Source: a virus
Strand: one strand, 5' to 3'
Virus record (IMG/VR): IMGVR_UViG_3300038760_000042
Span: 1 to 32,180 of that record
DNA length: 32,180 nt
Of this stretch, positions 1 to 7,275 are shown one piece after another. Under the pieces are notes generated by a model. The model had not been told where the DNA came from and did no database searches. It saw nothing but the letters and a program-made list of their open reading frames with translations. The stretch's first letter is position 1, and every line of letters starts with the position of its first letter. The translations under genes and the position numbers were made by a program.

Positions 1-252
1 GGTGCAAAAGATTCTCTCATATATTACCAACTCTTGCTTAGTGTCGTCTGTGTAACCTTTTAAAGTGTAAAATCTGTCTTCAATTAAGTCTATTACAACC
101 TCAATATTAACATAGTAACCTTGATTAATAGCGTTAACCATTAAACTTATCAATGTATCACTTTTATCCCCTTCAATCTCAATATAACCCAACTCCCCAT
201 TAGGCACTAAGCTAATTGTTTGATATAAATCCGTTTGCTTTAAAATTATCAT
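1..252 (-). CDS. Small structural-region protein, N-terminal part (gene split by contig ends)
   Basis: The gene starts at ATG 252 and runs off the left end. Continuing from 32180 it stops at 32004, giving a 109-residue protein. The junction codon is ACC on one side and ACT on the other, both Thr. The sequence opens MIILKQTDLYQTISLVPNGE and ends in a segment containing ERIFCTNQ, a pattern I associate with small proteins of Bacteroidetes phage structural clusters. It lies 1 nt before the portal start and is the first gene behind a late-type promoter, which implies a late virion-assembly role. The function is not established. Confidence 0.7.
   Translation of the reverse strand, partial: MIILKQTDLYQTISLVPNGELGYIEIEGDKSDTLISLMVNAINQGYYVNIEVVIDLIEDRFYTLKGYTDDTKQELVIYERIFCT
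2..99. repeat. Terminal direct repeat, left copy
   Basis: Bases 2-99 are identical to 32083-32180 (98 bp); base 1 (g) differs from base 32082 (a). The repeat lies inside a gene whose frame runs through the joined ends without interruption. This is what a circular or circularly permuted phage genome gives when an assembler duplicates one k-mer length at the ends. A genuine short terminal redundancy cannot be excluded from sequence alone. Confidence 0.9.
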
Positions 253-261
253 CTCATTTAT

Positions 262-292
262 TATATAAACAAAAAAAAGGCAACTACGTTAA
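262..292 (-). promoter_or_regulatory. Predicted late promoter (a)
   Basis: On the minus strand TTAAC is followed by exactly 17 bp and then GTTTATATAA, the late motif seen at five other sites. It lies just upstream of the 109-aa gene and would drive the portal, connector, receptor-binding, lysis and GIY-YIG genes. Its spacer contains the terminator of the previous unit, so termination and re-initiation share the same DNA. Confidence 0.65.
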
Positions 293-302
293 TAGCTGCC
301 TT
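271..302 (-). terminator. Rho-independent terminator after the capsid/tail-tube unit
   Basis: Minus strand: a 10-bp stem AAGGCAGCTA/TAGTTGCCTT (one G-T pair) with a 6-nt loop, running directly into an 8-T tract. It lies 20 bp after the stop of the second tail-tube-like gene. Confidence 0.85.
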
Positions 303-322
303 CTTAGTAAATTAAATTAAAA

Positions 323-859
323 TTATGGTTCAATACTTGATGCTTGCACATCAAAATCTTGTCCCGCTCCAATAGCACTTGATGCAATATATTGAGCAGA
401 AAACTCCTCCACTCCTGTTGCCACTAAATTATAACCATTCATAGCTCCAAGTGTATCCCCTGTTGCTGTTGAAATAGCCACATCCATACCATCAACTGCA
501 CCTAATAATCTAAAATTACCATTGTTATCTCTAACGATAATCTGTGCATTTGATTTTGCTAATGATTCAAATAAAGCTCTACTTTCTTTGTCTTGCTTAT
601 ATAAAGGAGCTGTAAAAGTTTGAGTGTAAAAACTTGTGTTGTTTTCCCTACTTACTTCTGCTGCTTCTTCAAGGGTAACCGCTCCCCTTACTTGTATTTT
701 CCAAACATCTTGCGATGCCGATAGTGCAGTTATTTCATTACTTGTTATTGTTGCTAAGTCCAAAAGCCCTTCTACATATTGCATGATGTAAAACTCTTTA
801 ACTCCACCCCAATTTGACTTACAAGCCATTTTTCTACCGTTTCCTATTAAACAACTCAT
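323..859 (-). CDS. Tail-tube-like structural protein, paralog 2
   Basis: 178 aa, paralogous to the gene just upstream. Shared landmarks are the MSCLI start, a GR..-CK..GG(V/I)K segment, VRG, KQD near residue 90, a NGNFRL block and a TG.-LG..N-Y--VAT block near residue 140. The size, beta-rich look and place after the major capsid protein suggest a tail tube or related virion protein, but this is an inference. Its ATG overlaps the upstream stop by one base (TAATG), so translation is probably coupled. A strong terminator follows. Confidence 0.65.
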   Translation of the reverse strand: MSCLIGNGRKMACKSNWGGVKEFYIMQYVEGLLDLATITSNEITALSASQDVWKIQVRGAVTLEEAAEVSRENNTSFYTQTFTAPLYKQDKESRALFESLAKSNAQIIVRDNNGNFRLLGAVDGMDVAISTATGDTLGAMNGYNLVATGVEEFSAQYIASSAIGAGQDFDVQASSIEP

Positions 860-1392
860 TATACATTTACGGTATTAGCTGAAATATCAAATCCACTTGG
901 ACTGTCAATTAAAGTGTTATTAATAAAGTATGCTGGATTCTTTTCCATTGATGTAGCGACAATGGTGTATGCGTTAGGATCTCCCAAGTTAACACCTGTT
1001 GAAGTAGATACAGTAGTTTCTGTTCCAAACTCAGTACCAATCAACCTAAAGTTTCCGTTATAATCTTCTATAATTGCGTGCGGTCTTCCATACGCTAATA
1101 ATTTTAAAACATTCTGTGATGCTGCATCTTGCTTATGTAAGGTAACATTTAACGTACCTGTCCAAAATGATGCTCCACCGTCTCCACCTTCATTGGCTTC
1201 CTCGAAGGATGCTTGACCCCCTCTTACTGCATATTTGTAAATGGTAATTGCACCCCCTGTTGAAGTAACAACATCATCAACAACAGTAATGTCATCAACC
1301 AAGTCTTCTATATTATTAAAGAAATAAACGTTTTTGATACCCCCTACATTCTTACAAGGTAACGTTCTTCCTTTATTTATTAAACAACTCAT
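859..1392 (-). CDS. Tail-tube-like structural protein, paralog 1
   Basis: 177 aa from ATG 1392. This start is chosen because it aligns the protein with the MSCLI start of its paralog; an upstream in-frame start at 1428 would add 12 residues that the paralog lacks. It carries the same blocks (CKN-GGIK near residue 14, KQD, NGNFRLIG, a late VATS segment). Two tandem copies could mean a major tube protein plus a minor or regulatory version, or a recent duplication. It follows the capsid gene across a probable terminator or attenuator hairpin. Confidence 0.65.
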   Translation of the reverse strand: MSCLINKGRTLPCKNVGGIKNVYFFNNIEDLVDDITVVDDVVTSTGGAITIYKYAVRGGQASFEEANEGGDGGASFWTGTLNVTLHKQDAASQNVLKLLAYGRPHAIIEDYNGNFRLIGTEFGTETTVSTSTGVNLGDPNAYTIVATSMEKNPAYFINNTLIDSPSGFDISANTVNV

Positions 1393-1410
1393 ATTTTTAT
1401 TTTTTAGGTT

Positions 1411-1447
1411 AAAAAAAAGGGAGCACACCTAAGCGCAACCCCCCCTC
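1411..1447 (-). terminator. Possible terminator/attenuator after the capsid gene
   Basis: The minus strand shows a G-rich arm, an inner GCGC/GTGC pairing, a CTCCC arm and then an 8-T run. The stem is imperfect. It sits between the capsid gene and the tail-tube pair, where partial termination would raise capsid output relative to tube output. Confidence 0.45.
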
Positions 1448-1460
1448 AATTTAGTTATTA

Positions 1461-2366
1461 CTATACTGTTGCGTATAACACTATATCTTCTGATATACCA
1501 TATTGAACCCCTCCTGTCATTTTCATAATGATTCGGATATTATCAGAACCATCTAAATCAGACATATCTAAAACCTTAGCCATTTGCGTATCAGATAATA
1601 AACCTGTTCCGAAATGTAAGTTGTCTTTTTGAGCTACTAACATAGTGTTATCCGACATTCCATCTACCATTACAATTTTCGTGTTATTGAAAAATAATAC
1701 ATCAATCATTTGGTTGTTGTACTTGTCAACATATCCGTCAGAACCTAAAGCTGTAATGTAAGCTCTAAACACGTTAGCTGCTGCGTAAATTGTTAAATCC
1801 TCTTTACCAAACAATCTATTCGGAACCGCATCAATTGCTTTTTGTAATTCAGCTTTAACATTTGCAGGCGTTACCGCTGTACCTAACACATCAATAACAT
1901 TTGCATCTGCTTTTGCTAAAGTTTCAAAACCATCAAACTCTCCAGCGTTGGTAGATACACCTTGCCAAATATTAGTTTCTATTTTTTGTGCTGTTTTAGC
2001 CGCTACATATCCAAGTACATAATCTTGAAATGATTTAGGCATATCTCTATGAGCTGAAGGGTTAGCTTCAATTGCTTGCCAAGATTTTACGAACTGCGAT
2101 TTACATAAAGATAGGTTTACAGATAACTCTTTTGGCTCGATTATGCGCTCCGTAAGTGTCAAAGTTGAAGTAGCATCGAAATCACACGAAGCATCCTTTA
2201 AAATATCGTCTAAATCTACTCTTTGAATAACCTCTTTAAAGATTACATTTGACATTACATTTACTAATCCTTTGCTAAGTGTCGAACCCGCTAATAATGC
2301 AGGACTAATATATTTACCCGCAAACTCTCCCGCGTAAGTTGTTGTAATATTTGTTGTTGTTGCCAT
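1461..2366 (-). CDS. Major capsid protein
   Basis: 301 aa. It lies directly after the acidic scaffold-like gene, the usual position for the capsid gene. The sequence has a flexible Thr-rich N terminus, a long central alpha/beta region and a compact C-terminal region ending near YGISEDIVLYATV, consistent with an HK97-fold capsid subunit of about 300 residues. No catalytic motif is visible. The shell is expected to be processed or chaperoned by the XkdF-like protease and acidic protein upstream. The call rests on size, position and overall look. Confidence 0.75.
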   Translation of the reverse strand: MATTTNITTTYAGEFAGKYISPALLAGSTLSKGLVNVMSNVIFKEVIQRVDLDDILKDASCDFDATSTLTLTERIIEPKELSVNLSLCKSQFVKSWQAIEANPSAHRDMPKSFQDYVLGYVAAKTAQKIETNIWQGVSTNAGEFDGFETLAKADANVIDVLGTAVTPANVKAELQKAIDAVPNRLFGKEDLTIYAAANVFRAYITALGSDGYVDKYNNQMIDVLFFNNTKIVMVDGMSDNTMLVAQKDNLHFGTGLLSDTQMAKVLDMSDLDGSDNIRIIMKMTGGVQYGISEDIVLYATV

Positions 2367-2379
2367 TTTTTTACTCTAT

Positions 2380-2940
2380 TTAATTATTATTAATCATTGA
2401 TTGAACTCTTTCCGCTATTGTCATTTTTTTAAAGTTGACTTTCTCCACTTCTTTTTTTACTAATTTTTCGGGACTATGAGTTAAAGGTTGTACTTCTTCA
2501 CTCATTTTAACCTCTTCGACTTCTGTTGATTCCGCTTTAACCTCTTCCGCTACAACTTCTGCACTCATTTCGGTATTACCCTCTAATGCTTTAATCCTTG
2601 AAGATAGTTCTGCAATCATTTCCAACAAAGCATCCGTGTCGCTCTTAACATCCGCTTCCGCTTCTACTTCGACAGACTCCTCTACCTCCTCTTCTTTAAC
2701 CTCATCACTTACAGAAGCAATCACCCCCTCTTTTTCTACCCTTAAAACTTTACCGTCGTACTTATATTCCCCAACAGGAAGAGCTACTTTTTCGCCTTCC
2801 TCTGAAACAATAAATACTTCATTATCCGCTTCAAATGCTTCCGCTTCGATTTGTGTTCCATCTTCTAATTTTTGTTTAGCAAATGCAACCTCCATACCTA
2901 ACAGCTTTTTGATAGCGTCAATTTTACTTGTTGATTTCAT
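2380..2940 (-). CDS. Acidic scaffold-like head-assembly protein
   Basis: 186 aa. The N-terminal part (residues 1-75) contains an EDGT-IEAEAFEA element and the segment EGEKVALPVGEY, as in small proteins beside capsid genes of other Bacteroidetes phages. The middle is extremely Glu/Val-rich (about residues 80-150) and contains a leucine-heptad stretch (ALLEMIAELSSRIKALEG) that should form a coiled coil. The C terminus is basic. This fits an internal scaffolding protein that is removed during maturation. It is the first gene after late promoter (b) only if the 70-aa gene upstream has its own promoter; the motif overlaps the gap between them. Confidence 0.6.
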   Translation of the reverse strand: MKSTSKIDAIKKLLGMEVAFAKQKLEDGTQIEAEAFEADNEVFIVSEEGEKVALPVGEYKYDGKVLRVEKEGVIASVSDEVKEEEVEESVEVEAEADVKSDTDALLEMIAELSSRIKALEGNTEMSAEVVAEEVKAESTEVEEVKMSEEVQPLTHSPEKLVKKEVEKVNFKKMTIAERVQSMINNN

Positions 2941-2977
2941 ATATTAATTAATTTAGTTTCCCGCAGGACATTATACA

Positions 2978-3008
2978 TTATAAACCTATTTACTTGCTTA
3001 CTGTTAAG
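2978..3008 (-). promoter_or_regulatory. Predicted late promoter (b)
   Basis: Minus strand CTTAAC, then exactly 17 bp, then GTTTATAA at 2978-2985. It lies about 38 bp upstream of the scaffold ATG and would drive the scaffold, capsid and tail-tube genes. Confidence 0.65.
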
Positions 3009-3016
3009 TTTTTGCA

Positions 3017-3229
3017 TTAAATAGTTCTACCGTTATTCGTATTAACGTAATTTACTGACGTTTGAGAGCTTTTAACGTCATTAACTTGCGTTAACACATC
3101 TTCACTATTAGGGTTGCTTAAATCAGTTGTATTTGTACTTGTTAAATTACCGACCCCCTCACATTTACCCTTACAGTCATTACATTTTTTTGAATACTTC
3201 TTTGTTTTCTTACAATACTTTGCTTTCAT
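3017..3229 (-). CDS. Small Cys/Lys-rich protein
   Basis: 70 aa. The N terminus packs four Cys into the first 25 residues (Cys6, 16, 19, 23) among many Lys, in a CNDCKGKC arrangement that could bind metal. The remainder is polar and rich in Asn, Thr and Ser. It starts immediately after the 157-aa gene stop and sits within the head-gene cluster, so it is probably co-expressed late. I do not recognise the family. Confidence 0.5.
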   Translation of the reverse strand: MKAKYCKKTKKYSKKCNDCKGKCEGVGNLTSTNTTDLSNPNSEDVLTQVNDVKSSQTSVNYVNTNNGRTI

Positions 3230-3703
3230 TTATATTAATTTACGCCATTTAAAAGGCAAGTTAACGGTTAGTCCGTTTAAAGCGTTTATAACAATTCTAT
3301 TTACTGTAAAACTGTTATTTACTACAATTGTCGGAAAGTAAAATTCGTTTAATACATTTACTGTTGGTGTCACATAAATAGTATCTCCTTCCGTTAACCT
3401 ATCATCAATAACATTAACTGTATTGTCAACACCATTAAAATTAGTTTCTCCCTCAATTATACCATCCTTTTGAAATTCTCCATTTAAATAATCAGCAACC
3501 TCTTGTGGTGTGCTACCGGCATCAACACCTTGTCCGTCTTGGTAGTCTTGATAATTAGCAAAAACTTCATAAGTTTCTGATTCCTCATATTTTATAGCTA
3601 TATCGTCACCAAAAACCTCAGCCACCAAATTACCATCTCTGAAATATCTTGATACAGTATCTATTACAACCGTATTTTTGTTTTCATCATAATATACCCT
3701 CAT
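3230..3703 (-). CDS. Head-cluster structural protein, unknown
   Basis: 157 aa, acidic, beta-strand-rich, with a short basic C terminus (PFKWRKLI). It contains no recognisable enzyme motif. It is separated by one base from the 225-aa gene and abuts the 70-aa gene, so the three form a tight group between the protease and the scaffold. Genes in this slot often encode decoration or fibre proteins of the capsid surface, which is a positional inference only. Confidence 0.5.
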   Translation of the reverse strand: MRVYYDENKNTVVIDTVSRYFRDGNLVAEVFGDDIAIKYEESETYEVFANYQDYQDGQGVDAGSTPQEVADYLNGEFQKDGIIEGETNFNGVDNTVNVIDDRLTEGDTIYVTPTVNVLNEFYFPTIVVNNSFTVNRIVINALNGLTVNLPFKWRKLI

Positions 3704-3704
3704 C

Positions 3705-4382
3705 TTACTTACCTTTATTTACGATTGATATTTGAAATTCAATATTGTAGATTTCTACATCTCCACCTACTGCTGTTATTTTTGGAACACCTCCGTTGTT
3801 GGTAAATTCAGCACCTGCATATCCATTTGAAACAATATTTAATGGATGCTCAACGCCCGCTCCTTTTGGGAACTCTTTAGTATCTGGAAATATTAAACCA
3901 TCAGGAAATAATGGTAATACAGCTTGTCCAATATCTAATGAGTATTCAACGTATGTAAATGCTGTCGAACCTTTAGCGAAAAACCTAAAACTCATTATCA
4001 TATAGTCGCCTTCCTTTAATGGTGTTATCTTGTTGCCAACCGCATCGTAAAGTCCTGTGCTATTCTTAGGTGTGTGGTTGTTTACAATTATATTACCGTT
4101 ATTAGTTAATATAGCGGTTGTATCTTTTGTAATTATTAAAGGATTTTGTTCTGTATAAAAGTTATCTCCCCAAGACTCCCATCCTAAATTATCTACACTA
4201 TCACTTGAATCCCCTAATTTAATACGCTTCCATACGTTGTCCTCTGCGTACCATAAACCCTTATTAATTCCATCGTTAACATAATGCATCGCACCGTTTT
4301 CTACGTTAATTAAATCATGATTATCGTCATTAATTTTATCAACTCTTACGTGATACGACGTGTCTTTTGTGAACCTTGCCAT
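3705..4382 (-). CDS. Possible capsid decoration or head-fibre protein
   Basis: 225 aa. The N-terminal ~60 residues look like a small adaptor with Trp (LWYAEDNVWKRIKLG). The C-terminal ~140 residues are rich in Gly, Asn and alternating hydrophobic positions, suggesting a jelly-roll or other beta-sandwich domain. Its place between the maturation protease and the scaffold suggests a surface-displayed virion protein. No homologous family is recognised with certainty. Confidence 0.45.
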   Translation of the reverse strand: MARFTKDTSYHVRVDKINDDNHDLINVENGAMHYVNDGINKGLWYAEDNVWKRIKLGDSSDSVDNLGWESWGDNFYTEQNPLIITKDTTAILTNNGNIIVNNHTPKNSTGLYDAVGNKITPLKEGDYMIMSFRFFAKGSTAFTYVEYSLDIGQAVLPLFPDGLIFPDTKEFPKGAGVEHPLNIVSNGYAGAEFTNNGGVPKITAVGGDVEIYNIEFQISIVNKGK

Positions 4383-4385
4383 ATC

Positions 4386-4970
4386 TTATTTTTTTAGGAT
4401 TTCAATTATTTCATTTAGTAGCTTGTCGGTGTTATCTTGTTCATCTTCGTTTAATTTTGGTTTTAAAAATCCTTCAATACTAAAACCTAAATAAGTTCCG
4501 TTTTTAACTTCGCTCCACACTTGTTCATTCTCAATTTTGTAGCTAATTACCCAACTACCTTTCGGAGCTTCTAAACCAAAAGCCACCGACTTGTCTAATT
4601 CAGGGTTATCAACAATCCAAGACTCAACAATGTAACAGTCTTTCACTCTCTTGTGATTATCGTGTTCTAAGTTAACGCTGTGTTGATTTTGATTTTTTAG
4701 ATACAATTGCGATACATTGCGAACCGTATCTTCGGACATAGTGACATAATACTCACCACCTTTATTTTTTCGAAAAATCTTCTTGTTCGGTATTAACGCA
4801 ACACCAACAACGATTCTCTTATCTTCATCAATGGTTTTAAATTCCACCTTATGCTCATTGAACGCAACAAAATTTGATTCCATAGCAGGAAACTCCACAA
4901 AGGCAATAGTATTAATACCACCATTTGCTTCATCTAATTCTAATTCAATTATTTCTAAATCTTTATCCAT
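4386..4970 (-). CDS. XkdF-like prohead maturation protease
   Basis: 194 aa. The pattern matches XkdF-type phage serine proteases: an EFPAM segment near residue 27, a VGVALIPNK strand near residue 55, HSVNLEHD with candidate catalytic His97 or His103, a SWVISYKI strand, and GFSIEGF with candidate Ser164. Such enzymes cleave scaffold and capsid precursors inside the prohead. It is the first gene of a unit starting at late promoter (c), ahead of the head proteins, scaffold and capsid. Catalytic residues are assigned from pattern only. Confidence 0.7.
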   Translation of the reverse strand: MDKDLEIIELELDEANGGINTIAFVEFPAMESNFVAFNEHKVEFKTIDEDKRIVVGVALIPNKKIFRKNKGGEYYVTMSEDTVRNVSQLYLKNQNQHSVNLEHDNHKRVKDCYIVESWIVDNPELDKSVAFGLEAPKGSWVISYKIENEQVWSEVKNGTYLGFSIEGFLKPKLNEDEQDNTDKLLNEIIEILKK

Positions 4971-4980
4971 CTTATTTATT

Positions 4981-5011
4981 TTATAAACACTATTAATCTA
5001 TTTTAGTTAAC
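4981..5011 (-). promoter_or_regulatory. Predicted late promoter (c)
   Basis: Minus strand GTTAAC, exactly 17 bp, then GTTTATAA at 4981-4988, ten bases before the protease ATG. The upstream half overlaps the stop codon of the tape measure gene. Confidence 0.7.
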
Positions 5012-7097
5012 CAAGAGATGATTCTGCTTCCACTTCCTTATTCCTGCTTGCAACCGCTTCAAGCTCTGAGCTAACAACAAACGCTTTTACAGTTGTATCT
5101 TCTCTTCTACCCAATACATCTGCCAATTGATTAGTTTCACTTTGACCAACTATATTAAAACTACTTTCTCTTGCTTGAACAGGTTGAGGTGATGATGAGG
5201 CACCATTTAATCCCGATGTACCTGTTACATTAGCTCCTAATGATTTAGTCTTACTAACTGCTCCTTTAATTGCACTAAAGATTCCAACTGCTTGTGCTGC
5301 ATACCCAATAATTAATGGTATGTTTTGTGGAAACCCTACTGCTGCTGTTTTAGCTGCACCTGTTGCATTCGCTAATGAAGCTTCTGCTACTGCTTTAGTA
5401 GACTTAAAAGATAACTGTTTAATATCCATTATCAGCTCCTTAGCCTGTAATATTTGTTTAGCAATTAACGCTGCCTTACCCGCTGCACTTTCTGCTCCAA
5501 ATAACCCGATTATACCGTTTGTAATCGCAACTTTATTCTCAAACTTCTTTTGGTCTAAAGCCAACTCAGCTTCACTGACCTCCCTTAACTTATCCGCTTT
5601 CTCTCGAGAGCTTAATGTTTCATCTTCGTTTAAGATACGCCTTCTCTCAGCTAATCTCTCTCTCTCTAATAAGAAGTCCTCCTCTTCTTTTTCAGTATCT
5701 AACAACGCTTTATTTAGCTTCTCCTCTTTAGTTTGCTCCTCTAACTGAATATCCGCTTGCCTAAACTCTTCTCGCTTATCCCGTAAAGCAATCTCAGCTT
5801 GTATCTTAGCTTCAGTACCCGCATTAGCATTGTCAATTATCCTTTGTAACCTTGCTTCCTCAATTGCTTGCTCTTCATCTTGAACTACCTTTAAAGCTTC
5901 TAAACTTGCTATCTTGTCCGTTAATTGTTCCGCATTAAACCTCTTGCTTTCAATTAAAGTTTTATTAATAGATTCCGCTTGAGCATTGTAAGCGTCTGTT
6001 TGTTCTTTAGTGACTCCTACATCACTTGTTTTTTGCTCTGACAATTTACCCGTAATATCACTTAATACACTTTGCCTATTGGTTAATGCTTCGGTTAAGG
6101 CTACTTGATTTTCAATGTTATCATTTACGCCTACCTGTGACTCTGCATAAGCAACCTGTGCATCTGCCTGCGCAATTAATGCTTTTTCTTGTTTAGCAAG
6201 TATCTTTTCTAACTTCTTTGATGCAGCACTCCGCTCTTTAAACGAAAGTGTCGTGTTATCTCTTATTTGTCTTTGTATCTCCGCTTCTTGCTCATACTTA
6301 GCTGCCAACTTACCTTGTTCAGCTGCTGCCAATTGTGCATTATTTTTAAGAGTAACCATTTGCTCAGCTCTAACTCTTGCGCTTTCTAAATCAACTTTAG
6401 ACAACTCCTCTGCTGCTGTTGTACCAATAGCTACAATCTCATTAATAGCCCCACCAACGTTTGCAACAATAGTTTTACCCGCTTCAATATTAGCTGTAAT
6501 GTTATCCTTAATAGTTTTACCAACCTCAGTTAAACTTGTTTGTAATTCAAGTATTTTTGCTTGGTCATTACCACCTAAAAAAGATTGTTCCCAAGCTAAT
6601 TGTGCACCTAAAACAACTGCCTTAATTGCTAAAAAACCATTTTGAACCGTATTCAAACCAATAGTAATTGCACCGCCAAGTACTGCTCCTAACTTTTCAA
6701 ACCCTCCTGTTGCTTTGTTTACATTTTCAACTGTATTTATTAAAGCTGTAACAATATCGCTTGTGACTATTGAAATAGTATTAAACACCTTGCTAACGGC
6801 ATTCATTACTTTTTGATTCTTAGAAGCTGCAACTGTTAGTGATGCAACACCTGCAACAATAAGTCCAATACCTGTTGCTTTTATCGCTGTTCCTAAACCT
6901 TTAAAACCATTCTTTAAAGTGTTAACAAGTCCGCTTGATTTCTTTGATGCAGTACCTAATTTATCAACATCTTTCGAACCCTTGTCGCCGACCTCTTTAG
7001 TTTCCTTTTTTAAATCTTGAACATCTTTAGTTAAATCCTCAATACTCTTCTCAGCACCTCCAGTATTAACCTTAATTTTAACCTCTATATCTTTCAT
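5007..7097 (-). CDS. Tail tape measure protein
   Basis: 696 aa. The N-terminal ~65 residues are Lys/Asp/Gly-rich, followed by a hydrophobic helix (about 70-92), Ala/Gly/Ile-rich segments to ~200, and a very long charged coiled coil (about 240-500). A second Ala-rich hydrophobic region (~560-615) precedes a Ser/Gly/Pro linker and a C-terminal beta segment. This is the classic tape-measure profile and sets tail length; at the usual ~0.15 nm per residue it would specify roughly 100 nm. Its ATG overlaps the stop of the upstream 46-aa gene (ATGA), giving translational coupling. Confidence 0.85.
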   Translation of the reverse strand: MKDIEVKIKVNTGGAEKSIEDLTKDVQDLKKETKEVGDKGSKDVDKLGTASKKSSGLVNTLKNGFKGLGTAIKATGIGLIVAGVASLTVAASKNQKVMNAVSKVFNTISIVTSDIVTALINTVENVNKATGGFEKLGAVLGGAITIGLNTVQNGFLAIKAVVLGAQLAWEQSFLGGNDQAKILELQTSLTEVGKTIKDNITANIEAGKTIVANVGGAINEIVAIGTTAAEELSKVDLESARVRAEQMVTLKNNAQLAAAEQGKLAAKYEQEAEIQRQIRDNTTLSFKERSAASKKLEKILAKQEKALIAQADAQVAYAESQVGVNDNIENQVALTEALTNRQSVLSDITGKLSEQKTSDVGVTKEQTDAYNAQAESINKTLIESKRFNAEQLTDKIASLEALKVVQDEEQAIEEARLQRIIDNANAGTEAKIQAEIALRDKREEFRQADIQLEEQTKEEKLNKALLDTEKEEEDFLLERERLAERRRILNEDETLSSREKADKLREVSEAELALDQKKFENKVAITNGIIGLFGAESAAGKAALIAKQILQAKELIMDIKQLSFKSTKAVAEASLANATGAAKTAAVGFPQNIPLIIGYAAQAVGIFSAIKGAVSKTKSLGANVTGTSGLNGASSSPQPVQARESSFNIVGQSETNQLADVLGRREDTTVKAFVVSSELEAVASRNKEVEAESSLG

Positions 7098-7234
7098 TTA
7101 GATTTCATTTTTCTAATTCTTCTTATTTGTTCAATACCCTTAGAAATAGTTAAGGGAAGTTCATTCTTACCCTTAGCTATTTCGATTATTTCTGACTTGC
7201 CAAAGTAGTCATATTGCCTTAATAATTTAAACAT
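7094..7234 (-). CDS. Small basic protein coupled to tape measure
   Basis: 46 aa (MFKLLRQYDYFGKSEIIEIA... ending KMKSK), rich in Lys, Arg and Ile. It fills the otherwise empty 180-bp gap before the tape measure gene. Its stop overlaps the tape measure start by the ATGA arrangement, and it begins 10 bp after late promoter (d). Position suggests a small tail-assembly factor. No family is recognised. Confidence 0.6.
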   Translation of the reverse strand: MFKLLRQYDYFGKSEIIEIAKGKNELPLTISKGIEQIRRIRKMKSK

Positions 7235-7244
7235 ATTATTTACT

Positions 7245-7275
7245 TTATAAACATTAATTTTGCTATTGCGTTATA
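7245..7275 (-). promoter_or_regulatory. Predicted late promoter (d)
   Basis: Minus strand TATAAC, exactly 17 bp, then GTTTATAA at 7245-7252. It drives the 46-aa gene and the tape measure gene. Confidence 0.65.

Noticed and set aside
2636-2947. Plus-strand open frames opposite the scaffold, tape measure and other genes
   Set aside because: They are antisense to well-supported genes, with Ser/Leu-rich composition caused by the complementary strand. No plus-strand gene was convincing anywhere in the window.
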